A DNA stretch of 64,000 bases. It comes from Methanosphaera sp. ISO3-F5 (lineage in GTDB: Archaea > Methanobacteriota > Methanobacteria > Methanobacteriales > Methanobacteriaceae). Under the pieces are notes generated by a model. The model searched no databases. It was not told the origin of the DNA and saw only the letters and a list, made by a program, of their open reading frames with translations. Each line of letters begins with the position of its first letter. The stretch's first letter is position 1. The stretch spans positions 917,001-981,000 of the forward strand of contig NZ_CP118753.2 of the NCBI RefSeq assembly GCF_034480035.2, written 5' to 3'. The translations under genes were made by a program, and so were the position numbers. Positions 36,479-46,023 of this stretch are shown here, piece by piece.

Positions 36479-39400
36479 TTATATCTTTAGTACAGTTGTT
36501 ACTTTTCCTGTCTTGTACGCACTATTTTCTCCACTTATTATCAGTAACTCGTAGAGTCCTGGTCTGAGTGTTGTTGTGAATGACAGGTTTATTTTCCCGT
36601 TTTTACTCTTTACATTGTTTAGCAATGTTTTACCCTTTACTTTGAATGCTAGTTTAGTATTGGTTACGAGTAGTTTGCCTGTTTCATCCGTGATTGTTGC
36701 CTTAACTGTGGTTTTTTTGTTCTTGGTGGTTACACTGTCTGGTGTGATGAGTACTGCTTTTTTCTCTAGTTTTATGCTGCCATTGGTTTCGGTTCGTTGG
36801 TAGTATTTTCCTCCGAATACTGCTGTTAGTGTGTATGTTTTTGCACTGTATGTTGCTGGTATGGTATATTCTAGTACTGCTTCTCCGTCTTTTACCTTTG
36901 CGTATAGTGTGTTTCCTTTCTTGTCTTTTAGTGTTTTGCCGTTTATTTTGAACACTACTTTGTCATTGTTTACACGGTCACCATTGGCGTCTAGTACTTT
37001 TGCTCTTAGTGTTATTGTTTGTCCTGCCTTGGCTGTGATTGTTTTCTTGTCTAGTGTTATCTTGGCTTTTCCTTTGCTGATGTTTAGTATTCCTGTTGCA
37101 TTGCTTCGGCAGGTCTGGTACTTCTCGGTTCCACTGTATACTGCTTCGATATAAGTGGTGTTTTTTATCCATACGCTTTGTACTTTATAATTTATGCTTG
37201 CTATTCCATCTTTTACTTGTGCATAGATGATGTTACTGTTTTCGTCTTTTAGTGTTATTCCATTGATTTTGAAGATTGCTTTTCCACTGTTTACTTTTTC
37301 TTTATTTTCATCTTGTATGTTGGCTGTTAATTTGGTTATGCTTCCTATGCTGGATTTTATTGGATTTATTGTAATTGTCGTGTTTAATGGTGGTTGTGTT
37401 AGTTCTTTTATAATGTCATTTAATTTTTCTATTGTTTGATTTTGTTGCTCGATTATGTTCTGGTAGTCTGGTAATATGTTTATTTTTTGTGTTAGTGTGG
37501 TGTTTGTGTAGTCATCATTTTCTGTTTTATGGGCTGTGATAGTTGTTAATCCTTTTTGTGCCGGTATTCCTGTTAGGCTTATTTTTCCTTCATTGTCCGT
37601 GGTTTTTGTTATGCTACTTCCATTTGGTAGTGTGATATTGATTTGTTCTTGTTTTATTGGTTTGCTGTTTTCGTCTGTGACTGTTATTGTTGCTGTTAAG
37701 TTGTTTTCTATTGGATTTATTATGTCGATTTTTATATTGGTTTGATGTTTTACTTTAATTGTGACTTGGTAGTTGGATTGCATGTGTGTCTGATTTCCTG
37801 TGTATGCTGCTATAATGTTATGTTCACCATATGCATAGTAAGGTCTTATTATTGTTTCATTGTTATTTATATGTCCAATTATTGTCTGACCAGTTTCATC
37901 AGTAATTGTTATTGTTCCATTGCTTATATAATTATTTTCTTCATCTTGGACTGTTACTTTTACTATTGTGTTGGCAGCTGTGTTGTTTATGATTGTTATC
38001 TTGGTTTGTGTCTTAATTAATTTTTCATAATTTAATATGTATATGTTATCAGAGTAAGTGTCATTGCTTCCTTTAACTATGAGTTTTATTCTATGATTTC
38101 CAGCTGGTGCTGTGAAGTCCTCTATTTTTCTATCAGTTAAATTAAGGATTTCTCCTTCTCTATCATCAATGTATATTTGTACTGGTGATGTTTTTGGTAT
38201 AACTGTTGGATTCTCATTTAATATTACATTACGTGTTTCGTTTAATATGAATTCAGCCGGTGTTGAATTTATGAACGTGTTACCTGTTAGGTTCATACTA
38301 GAATTGAATGTGTTGAGTATTGCTCCTCCAATGGAGGCAGTGTTATTGATTATAGTGTTACTTGTTATGCTCATACTAGAATTGTATGTGTTGTATATTG
38401 CTCCTGCATATACTGTTGCAGTGTTGTTGTTTATTATGTTACTTGTTATGGTCATACTAGCAATGTACTCATTGTGTATTGCTCCAGCGTATATTGTTGC
38501 AGTGTTGTTGTTTATTGTGTTGCCTGTTATGATTATATTAGATTGGTAGTTGCATATTGCTCCTCCACGATCACTTGCGACATTATTGTTTAGTGTGTTG
38601 TCTGTTATAGTCATATCAGAATGGTTGAAGTTGATTACTGCTCCCCCATTTTTTCCTGCGTTGTTTTGTATAGTGTTTCTTGTTAGGATCATATTAGATT
38701 CGAGGTTGCATATTGCGCCTCCACTGCTTGTTGCGTTGTTGTAGTTTATTGTGTTTCCTATTAGAATCATATTAGCATTATGGATGTTATATATAGCTCC
38801 TGCTCTGGTTGCAGTGTTGTTGTTTATTGTGTTGCCTGTTATGTTCATAGTAGAACCATTACTGTTAAAAATTGCTCCTCCACCAACAAATGTGTCTGTT
38901 CCATTCGCATGATTGTTGTGTATTGTGTTTCCTGTTAGGGTCATACTAGCATGATTTGTGTTGAATAATGCTCCCCCACTTTGTTTTACATTATTATTGT
39001 TTAATATACTATCTTGTATGGTTAGTGTCCCCTGGTTAGATATTGCGCCCCCATTCGTTGCTGTACAATTTGTGATTGTAATATTTTTTATTGTTGCTGT
39101 GGTTTCACTTGGAATATTTAGGAATTGATATTGTCCATTCCCGTTTATTGTGTGATTGTTTCCATCTATAGTCAAGGTTTTTATTCCATTATTAACAGTT
39201 GTACTGGCAGTAAGTGTTATGTTAGATGTGATGCTAATTGTTAAGGCATCATATGTGCTGTTTGTCAGATAACTATTTAATGTATCATAATCATCTATGT
39301 CTACTGTTACTGGTGCTGTTTTCGTGTTTGTTGTCCTGTTTTTCTTTATTTTTTCTTTTATCGTTTTTAAATTATTTTCTTTTCCTGTTTGTATTTCTTT

Positions 39401-39553
39401 TACTTCAGTACCTGTTGCTACTTTTTCTACTTGTGTTGTTGTTTTTTCTAGCACGTCATCATCTGTTGTTGTATTATCACTAGCATTCACAACACTTATA
39501 CTTAGAAGCAATAGCATGCTTAGTACTAAGAAGTATTTGAATTTTTTCATCAT
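36479..39553 (-). CDS. Adhesin-like surface protein
   Basis: 1,024 residues. The signal peptide (MMKKFKYFLVLSMLLLLSISVVNA) precedes a Thr/Lys-rich linker, then about twelve regular 23-residue beta-helix repeats of the type MTITGNTINNNTATxGGAIYN (about residues 150-430), then Ig-like repeats (about 500-1,024) related to those of the two giant adhesins. No wall-sorting motif or C-terminal helix is visible. It should be exported and attached to the pseudomurein surface. The repeats are so regular at DNA level that slippage or recombination could change their number. It is on the minus strand, convergent with the UbiB/HEAT operon. Confidence 0.88.
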   Translation of the reverse strand: MMKKFKYFLVLSMLLLLSISVVNASDNTTTDDDVLEKTTTQVEKVATGTEVKEIQTGKENNLKTIKEKIKKNRTTNTKTAPVTVDIDDYDTLNSYLTNSTYDALTISITSNITLTASTTVNNGIKTLTIDGNNHTINGNGQYQFLNIPSETTATIKNITITNCTATNGGAISNQGTLTIQDSILNNNNVKQSGGALFNTNHASMTLTGNTIHNNHANGTDTFVGGGAIFNSNGSTMNITGNTINNNTATRAGAIYNIHNANMILIGNTINYNNATSSGGAICNLESNMILTRNTIQNNAGKNGGAVINFNHSDMTITDNTLNNNVASDRGGAICNYQSNIIITGNTINNNTATIYAGAIHNEYIASMTITSNIINNNTATVYAGAIYNTYNSSMSITSNTIINNTASIGGAILNTFNSSMNLTGNTFINSTPAEFILNETRNVILNENPTVIPKTSPVQIYIDDREGEILNLTDRKIEDFTAPAGNHRIKLIVKGSNDTYSDNIYILNYEKLIKTQTKITIINNTAANTIVKVTVQDEENNYISNGTITITDETGQTIIGHINNNETIIRPYYAYGEHNIIAAYTGNQTHMQSNYQVTIKVKHQTNIKIDIINPIENNLTATITVTDENSKPIKQEQINITLPNGSSITKTTDNEGKISLTGIPAQKGLTTITAHKTENDDYTNTTLTQKINILPDYQNIIEQQNQTIEKLNDIIKELTQPPLNTTITINPIKSSIGSITKLTANIQDENKEKVNSGKAIFKINGITLKDENSNIIYAQVKDGIASINYKVQSVWIKNTTYIEAVYSGTEKYQTCRSNATGILNISKGKAKITLDKKTITAKAGQTITLRAKVLDANGDRVNNDKVVFKINGKTLKDKKGNTLYAKVKDGEAVLEYTIPATYSAKTYTLTAVFGGKYYQRTETNGSIKLEKKAVLITPDSVTTKNKKTTVKATITDETGKLLVTNTKLAFKVKGKTLLNNVKSKNGKINLSFTTTLRPGLYELLIISGENSAYKTGKVTTVLKI

Positions 39554-40151
39554 AGTTATCCAGTCATTTATTTTTAATATTTTACATCATTATTAGCAAA
39601 GTTCATAATTTTTGATTTAATACTATAATCTTTTATTTAGTTTAATGAACTCATTACTTTGTATTATATATAAACATTTTATTTTATTTATATCTACTGT
39701 CATAAATAGTCATTTGAAACGTTTTAATCTGGTTTGAAGTTTAGTCTTTTAATGGATGTTGATTATTATTAACTTATTATTTTTTTCTTATGATAAAAGA
39801 GAGAATATATCCTTTGTACCCGAAAAACCTTAATACAAATCATTACAATGACTATTCAAACCCTGTTTGAAATTTATTTATTATTAGTATGAAAAAATAT
39901 TAACATTCCCCTTATAATTATTGGATATGAAATTCACTAAGAGAATGGATTAAAAAATAGTATAGAGAGGAACTGTTTTTTTCTTATTTTAGATTTTAAT
40001 TATGTGAGTCTAGATTTATAGTTCTTCAAAAAAGTATTCGTATCCTTTGTTTTTGTAGTATATCATTGATTTATGATATCATTATAAATTTACAATAATT
40101 TTGGTGAAAAAATCAAAAAAAAGAGGGGAAGATGGACTGAATAAAAAATTT
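39554..40151. other. Intergenic region between two minus-strand adhesin genes
   Basis: About 600 bases, very A+T-rich, with no gene. It should contain the promoter of the 36479-39553 gene (for example TATATATAAAC near 39665) and the terminator of the 40152-44537 gene. Similar pieces such as ATCTGGTTTGAAGTTTAG and CCCTGTTTGAAATTTA occur, without clear meaning. Confidence 0.45.
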
Positions 40152-43100
40152 TTATCCAATAATAATATTTTCCGTGTAAGTGTTTGTCTGATTTTCATTA
40201 TCTGTGAAAACTACTTTAATTTCATGAACTCCTAAGTATTTATCCAATAATTCAAGAATTAGCATTGCACTATCTTCTGATGTAGTTCCATTGAATACAA
40301 GTACTCCATCAATATACACTAGTAAATGACCGTTTGTAAAGTTTAAGTTAAATATTTTATTCAATGCATTTAATGTTAATTTATTTCCTGTAAATACTAC
40401 TGTGTTATCACTTGCAAGTTTAATTGTATAAATGTTTTGTCCTATTTTATTGTTTTCTATGCTTTTATGTAATCTTACATTTTCTGATGTCTTATGTGAT
40501 CTTTGAGGTGTTGTTTTATTTGATGAATTATCTGATTTTGAATCATCAGGTTCTATAGTACAATTATAGGTAAATGCATCACAATTAAATGTATCATTTG
40601 TATTATTTATTAAAACACAATTATATAATGATGGTTCTGTATTATTGGCATATATAGCACCACCGCTTTCAGCATTATTTGTTAAAAAACGGGTATTATT
40701 CACCAATAAAGTATCATTAGTAAAGATAGCACCACCAAATTTTGCATGGTTATCAATAAAGGAAGCTTTTTCTATTGTTGCGTTATGGACATATAATCCT
40801 CCACCGTATACTGCGGAATTGTTTATGAATTTGCCGTTGAATTTTACGTTTACCATGTTGTTTAAGAAGTTTATTCCTCCTCCATATTCGGCTTTGTTGT
40901 TGATGAAGTTGGAATTAAATACTATGTTGTATGGTGTTTCTCTGTAGTTTACTGCTCCACCATAGTTATTTGCGGTATTGTTTATGAAGTCGCATTCGAA
41001 TGAGTTATTGGTTGATGTGTCTCTGAATATGAGTGCTCCACCGTTACCGTTTGGTGCTGTGTTGTTTATGAATTTTCCTTTGATTTTGTTGTTGTTTGCT
41101 AGGTCGAAGAAGATTATTGCTCCTCCGTGTGCTTTTGCTGTATTGTATCTTAAGTCGCTGTTGAATGTGTTGTTGTGTGTTTGGTTGAAGAAGAATATTC
41201 CTCCACCGTTTACTCCTTCATTGTATTTAAAAATACTTTCGAATATGTTGTTTGTTGTGAGGTCGTGGAATAGTAATGCTCCTCCGCTTACTTCTTGTGC
41301 TTTGTTTTGGATGAATTCTGATTTGAATGTGTTGTTTTTTACGCGATTTCTGAAGTACATGGCTCCTCCGTCACGTTCTGCAATGTTTTCTTTAAAGGTT
41401 CCGAGAATACGTGTATTTTCTACTGGGCCTTCAAAGTATATTGCACCGCCCCGTATAGCAGAGTTATTTACGAAGACTGAGTCAATTAAACTATCAACAG
41501 TGGATGATTCGATGGTCGGATAAGTCAGAAAGATTACTCTTTCCTTCTCTCCTAAGAACCGTACGTGTCCCTTTCAAGACATACGGCTCAAGCATAATTT
41601 TTATCTCGAATATCAACTTTAGAATATTTCATTCCTTTATATTACTTTTCTTATTTTAATGTCTTTTAGAGTATAGACATTCGAATGGACTCATTTTCCA
41701 TCTGTTATAGATGTAATCTGAGTATTCTTTATTATATGGGCTACAATCATGTTTGATTTGTTTACCATATCTTATGTGTATGTTTTTCATCTTGATAATT
41801 TGTAATTTCGGGTCTTCGGGGTCAGTAAGTATATAACTATACCCGTAGTGTGGGTCTATGTCCTTCTGAAGGTACTTATTTCTAATCCAAGACCATGACT
41901 TCATCGGATGTTGTCTAACTAAATATTGTTTAGTTAAATTCCAAACGTATTCGTCAATTTGACCAAATGTCTTTTTGGCTACTGATTGTCTCCAATAGTA
42001 GGCTGTTCCCAAGATAATTTGATTGACTTTTTCGATGAGTTTTGAAATACTTTTACCTCGATTATTTACAAACACATCTCGTATTTTAGCTTTACACTCG
42101 GATATACTTTTCTTTGATGGTTTAATAAGAACTTTTTCATGGTTTTGTGTGTGATAGTTTCTTATATTGAATCCGAGAAAATCGAATCCATCATCAATGT
42201 GTGTTATCCGTGTTTTATCCTCTGCAAGAGTTAAACCCCTTTCTGACAAGTAAGGTTCTAGTAAACCATAAATATTTTCTGCATCTTCCTTTGTTTTACA
42301 AATTACTACAAAATCATCTGCATATCTAATCATAATATACTTGGATGTGTTATGATAATTTATGTTTCCTATCTTGTCAGTATGTTGTTTATATTCTATA
42401 TTTAGGGCATCTTCCATACCATGTAGGGCTACATTTGCCAATACTGGGGAAATAATTCCTCCTTGTGGTGTTCCCGTACTGGTTATGTTGATACAGCCGT
42501 TATATAGATATCCTGCTTCTAACCATGATTTGATAACTTCTTTAGCAGGGAAATTTCCCAGCTGTTTTATTATAAAGTCGTGGTTGAGTGTGTCAAAGCA
42601 TGATTTAAAGTCACCTTCAAAGATCCATTTTCTAATATGACCCTTAGTTGATGTGTGTATTTTAGCTATTGCATGTTCAACACCTCTTAAGGGTCTGAAT
42701 CCATATGAACATGGTTCAAACCAAGCTTCAACACGAGGTTCTAAAGCTAATTTAACAACCATCTGATAAATCCTATCAATAATTGTAGGAATACCTAATG
42801 GTCGCTTCTTACCATTTTTCTTATCAATATAAACTCTCCTAACCGGAGAAGCCTTGTGTAAGAAAACGCTACGCTCTTTAAGTTTGTAATACAAAGCCAT
42901 ACGCTCAGCATCTGATAGTATAATCATACCATCTATGCCAGGAGTACGCTTACCACCATTAATTTGTGTAACCCTCCTGATACTATACAAGAGAGTTGAA
43001 TCCTTGTTTAAAAGAATTCGTTGCAAATTTCTGGCTTTATTATATTCTTTGTTGATTTCGGCACTAAATATCCGTTGTTGCAAATCAAATATGCTTCTTT

Positions 43101-44537
43101 CAATTTTATGCCATGGGATTTCTTTCCATTCACATTCTAATTTAGAAGCATATAAACTCACGGACTGGCTAATATCATTGATATTATCAGTTTTACTCAT
43201 ATAGTTTATCTTCAATTTGATTCACTTTCCGTTTTATCTGTGTTTTACACCTGTTAAAGTCAGCATATCCTCAGCAATTATTATTTCCTATTTCTTGCTT
43301 GTCTTAACGACATTTGAGGCTTTAGCTTCCTTAACATCCTTTACCCAGTAAGGCTTATTAGCATCCGCTCACGCAGTAGCCTACCAGTACTATCTTATAC
43401 ACATGACTAGTTATAGACTGGACACAAACTGGGCTTACCAAGTTTATCTTCTGTCAGACTGCGACCAACTTAGACTCTCCCACTACGCCGGTAAACATAT
43501 GGGTTATGAACAAGTACACATCATATAACTGTGTACGACCTGTTTACAAGACGAGAGATTAACTTTCAGCATTCTATCCTCTCGCTGAGGTTGACGACGC
43601 TTATAAGAGTTCATTTATCATTAGTCATATTGGTCTTTCTCTAGCCCTCACACCCTTGAATGCTAGCGTGTGATTAGACATTAACTCTCATGCAACCCAC
43701 ATCCTTCGTTACCAAAAGATGCAGTTTCGAGTGAGAATAGCCCACATAACTGGGCTAACAGCATCCGAGAAACCTTAGATTCCTAAGATGCCATACTGAC
43801 TAATAAAGGAAAGAAGATAATTGCTTGTCGCACTATATTGCACCTCCACTGGTAGCATTATTGTTTTTGAAACTACAATCAATTATGTCTAAATCAGTAC
43901 TATTGGAATAAACTGCACCACCAAAATTTGCTACGTGATTATCCATAAAAGTACAATTAACTAATTTAACATTATTTCCAGTTATATAAAGTACTCCACC
44001 ATTTTCAGAAGCACCATTAACAAAAACTATGTTCTTGAACGTAATATTATTTCCAGTGACATTAAACATCCGGGCATGAGAACTTCCATCGATAATATGA
44101 TCATTTCCATCAATTATCAAATTGTTCCCATTTATCTTTATTCCATTCACATAATCCATGTCCTGAGCAGAACTAAAAGTAAAACTCTGATTCAAGAGAG
44201 CATAATCATCTGAACAAGAAATAAGATAATCTAAATTATTAAATGTGGAACCAAAATCAATTTCACCATTAAAACCACTAGTTAATGCCAATTCTTCAGA
44301 TAATCCCTTATCCGTATACTGGGCGGATGCTTCATCTGAAACATCCAAATTATTCATTTCACTGTTTGTTGAAGGGGTTTCCCCTTCAGCCATGTTGAAC
44401 GAATTATCATCTGTAACCGATTCAACATTTTCTAATCCATTATTTGTGTCATCCGAAGTATTTCCAACAGCACTAACAGCTCCAATTGTCAATACTGTCA
44501 ATAAAATACTCAGAAATATTACTCTTTTAATATTCAT
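40152..44537 (-). CDS. Adhesin-like gene interrupted by a group II intron (exons 44537-43834 and 41523-40152)
   Basis: Exon 1 (704 bases) encodes a signal peptide (MNIKRVIFLSILLTVLTIGAVSA), an acidic linker and the first beta-helix repeats up to ATSGGAI. Exon 2 (1,372 bases) continues with PTIESSTVDSLIDSVFVNN and many GGAI/GGAL repeats, ending in an Ig-like module before TAA. Removing 41524-43833 gives 2,076 bases, exactly 692 codons, with no stop at the junction (GGAI-Y-YPTIE). Without splicing, the frame ends at a TAG that starts 1 base before the intron. The protein should be a 691-residue secreted adhesin-like protein, made only if the intron splices. Confidence 0.85.
41556..41589 (-). 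ncRNA. Group II intron domain V
   Basis: A 34-base hairpin on the minus strand, starting GAGCCGTATG, with a GAAA-type loop and ending CGTACGGTTC. It closely fits the catalytic domain V consensus, including the AGC triad. It lies 32 bases before the proposed 3' splice site. Confidence 0.92.
41656..43200 (-). CDS. ltrA: Group II intron reverse transcriptase/maturase without endonuclease domain
   Basis: 514 residues from ATG 43200 (a TTG 15 bases earlier is in frame). Reverse-transcriptase motifs are present: GKRTPGIDG, KRPLGIPTIIDRIYQ, FEGDFKSCFDTLNH, GTPQGGIISPVLANVALHG and the catalytic YADDFVVIC. Domain X for splicing follows (about residues 360-450). The C-terminus ends soon after NKEYSDYIYNRW and lacks the CxxC/HNH endonuclease of many relatives. 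Such proteins help the intron RNA fold and splice and copy it into DNA; without the endonuclease, movement usually needs nicked or replicating DNA. No stops or shifts, so it looks functional. Confidence 0.93.
   Translation of the reverse strand: MSKTDNINDISQSVSLYASKLECEWKEIPWHKIERSIFDLQQRIFSAEINKEYNKARNLQRILLNKDSTLLYSIRRVTQINGGKRTPGIDGMIILSDAERMALYYKLKERSVFLHKASPVRRVYIDKKNGKKRPLGIPTIIDRIYQMVVKLALEPRVEAWFEPCSYGFRPLRGVEHAIAKIHTSTKGHIRKWIFEGDFKSCFDTLNHDFIIKQLGNFPAKEVIKSWLEAGYLYNGCINITSTGTPQGGIISPVLANVALHGMEDALNIEYKQHTDKIGNINYHNTSKYIMIRYADDFVVICKTKEDAENIYGLLEPYLSERGLTLAEDKTRITHIDDGFDFLGFNIRNYHTQNHEKVLIKPSKKSISECKAKIRDVFVNNRGKSISKLIEKVNQIILGTAYYWRQSVAKKTFGQIDEYVWNLTKQYLVRQHPMKSWSWIRNKYLQKDIDPHYGYSYILTDPEDPKLQIIKMKNIHIRYGKQIKHDCSPYNKEYSDYIYNRWKMSPFECLYSKRH
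43514..43536 (-). ncRNA. Candidate exon-binding (EBS1) hairpin loop of the intron
   Basis: On the minus strand, GTACAC and GTGTAC pair around the loop AGTTATATGAT, about 300 bases from the intron 5' end, where EBS1 loops commonly lie. TATAT in the loop can pair with the last five bases of exon 1 (ATATA). The pairing is short, so this is a candidate only. Confidence 0.35.
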
Positions 44538-44602
44538 AAAATCACTTTTACATGATATATAATATTATGAACATTTAAATTATAAATTTTTTTTTTCACA
44601 AA

Positions 44603-44965
44603 CACACACCATCCTCAAAAAAATTAAACAATCTAGATATAAAACATCTCACATATAAACAGTATATATTTTTATTTAAAAAATCTAAAACAACAGCACG
44701 AAGAGATAAAAATAATTTATTAAACCAAGGTTTAATTTATAAAGAAGAAAAAAGAAAAAAATTATGTATTACATATAATTTAGAAAAAAAATGCCATTCT
44801 GGTTCATTTGATGTTTTGACACACTATAAATTATTGTTTTTGGGTTGTTGTAAATATGGTTTTGTAGTTGTAAGTTTTATTATTTATTTTGATATGTTTT
44901 TGATATTTGAGGTGTGCCATTTTATGGTAGTACCAAGAATAATTTTTAAGGAAGTTCTTCGTTAA
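44603..44965 (+). pseudogene. Winged-helix fragment without a start
   Basis: A stop-free plus-strand frame reads LTYKQYIFLFKKSKTTARRDKNNLLNQGLIYKEE..., which fits the C-terminal winged helix (TAxRDLxxLxxxGLI) found in Fic-type or AlbA_2-type regulators. It continues as hydrophobic nonsense-like sequence to TAA 44963-44965. There is no good start codon or ribosome-binding site. Probably a remnant of a larger regulator gene. Confidence 0.3.
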
Positions 44966-45199
44966 AGTCCGCAATAACGAAACACAAAAATAAAACTCAC
45001 AAAACAAACTAATAAACTAATATTTCAAAACAAACATAAATCCAACAATAATTCAAAAATATAAACACATCAATACAATCATAAAACACCAAAAACTAAG
45101 AAAACCAATCTAAAAATTAAAAATTTATAAATACAATAATGAAAAAAACAAATAATATAAACAAAAAGGTTTATACCACTAATAATAGGGGAATATAAT

Positions 45200-45739
45200 A
45201 TGAGTAAAAAATCAATCATAGGTATTATAGCATTAATAGTCATAGTACTACTAGCCGCATACTTCCTATTCATACCACACTACAAAACAGTAGAAATGAG
45301 CGGCTACACCTTCGAAGTACCAGACAACAATGCACAAGTAAAAAACAATACCATCAACTACAACACATACCAAGACAAAGATAATGATTTAAACATAAAA
45401 ACATGGGCATGTAAAGACATAAACGACATAAACGGAACAGTAAACGGATCACTAGAAATTGGAATGCAACTAGAACAAAACAGTGGAAACAACATAACAT
45501 ACAACAATATCACACTAATCAACAAAACAGGAAACTACACCTACTACGACACAGACACAAACAACACAAGCATGATAATCATCACATCCAAAAACCCAGA
45601 CATAATCCAACACATAGTAGAAACAATGAAAAAACCACAAATAAACATTGATGTAAACCAACTAAACATAACAGCCACCCCATTAAACACATCCGAACCA
45701 GCAAACAACACAACAACAGAAAACCAAAGCATTATCTAA
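45200..45739 (+). CDS. Membrane-anchored extracellular protein of unknown function
   Basis: 179 residues. One N-terminal helix (IIGIIALIVIVLLAAYFLFI, about residues 6-25) anchors a hydrophilic domain beginning YKTVEMSGYTFEVPDNNAQV, rich in Asn/Thr with several NxT/NxS sequons. This domain resembles the short, stress-type extracellular modules often repeated in Methanobacteriales genomes, but I cannot name the family. The tail is Asn/Thr-rich low complexity. AGGGG precedes ATG 45200. Codons are nearly all A- or C-ending. Confidence 0.65.
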   Translation: MSKKSIIGIIALIVIVLLAAYFLFIPHYKTVEMSGYTFEVPDNNAQVKNNTINYNTYQDKDNDLNIKTWACKDINDINGTVNGSLEIGMQLEQNSGNNITYNNITLINKTGNYTYYDTDTNNTSMIIITSKNPDIIQHIVETMKKPQINIDVNQLNITATPLNTSEPANNTTTENQSII

Positions 45740-46023
45740 AAAATTGTTTTTAAATGACAAAAAGTTAAGAATTAGAATTTAACCACCCTCTTCATTACCT
45801 TTTCTTTTTTTAATCTGAAACTAGATTTGATATTCAGTAGATAAAAATACACACACAAGAACAAGGGTGTATAATCCAATCCTATTTCCTTTTATCTTCC
45901 AACAATCTTCAACAAACAACATATTTATTATGCAATTATAAAAAACACCACCAAATTTAAAAATAAAATAAATCAGATAATAAAACAATAACCATCATAT
46001 ATATTACTGATAGGAGCTCAATC

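Larger units (their letters stand above)
41524..43833 (-). mobile_element. Group II intron, 2,310 bp
   Basis: On the minus strand it begins GTGCGAC, the group II 5' consensus, and ends in AC (CTTTCTGAC), an AY end. It encodes a reverse transcriptase and has a standard domain V near the 3' end, followed by a domain VI-like hairpin GAAAGA-GTAA-TCTTTC. The boundaries rejoin the host reading frame. It is inserted in the sense direction of the adhesin gene. The ORF lies between about 330 and 2,180 bases from... the 5' end of the intron at 43200, in the domain IV position. Confidence 0.9.

Noticed and set aside
36576-39483. Several plus-strand frames of 65-145 codons opposite the minus-strand adhesin
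   Set aside because: Antisense reflections of the repetitive adhesin; long because A-rich repeat codons give few stops on the other strand.
45079-45273. Minus-strand 64-codon frame upstream of the anchored protein gene
   Set aside because: It overlaps the promoter and start of 45200-45739 and has no ribosome-binding site or recognisable sequence.
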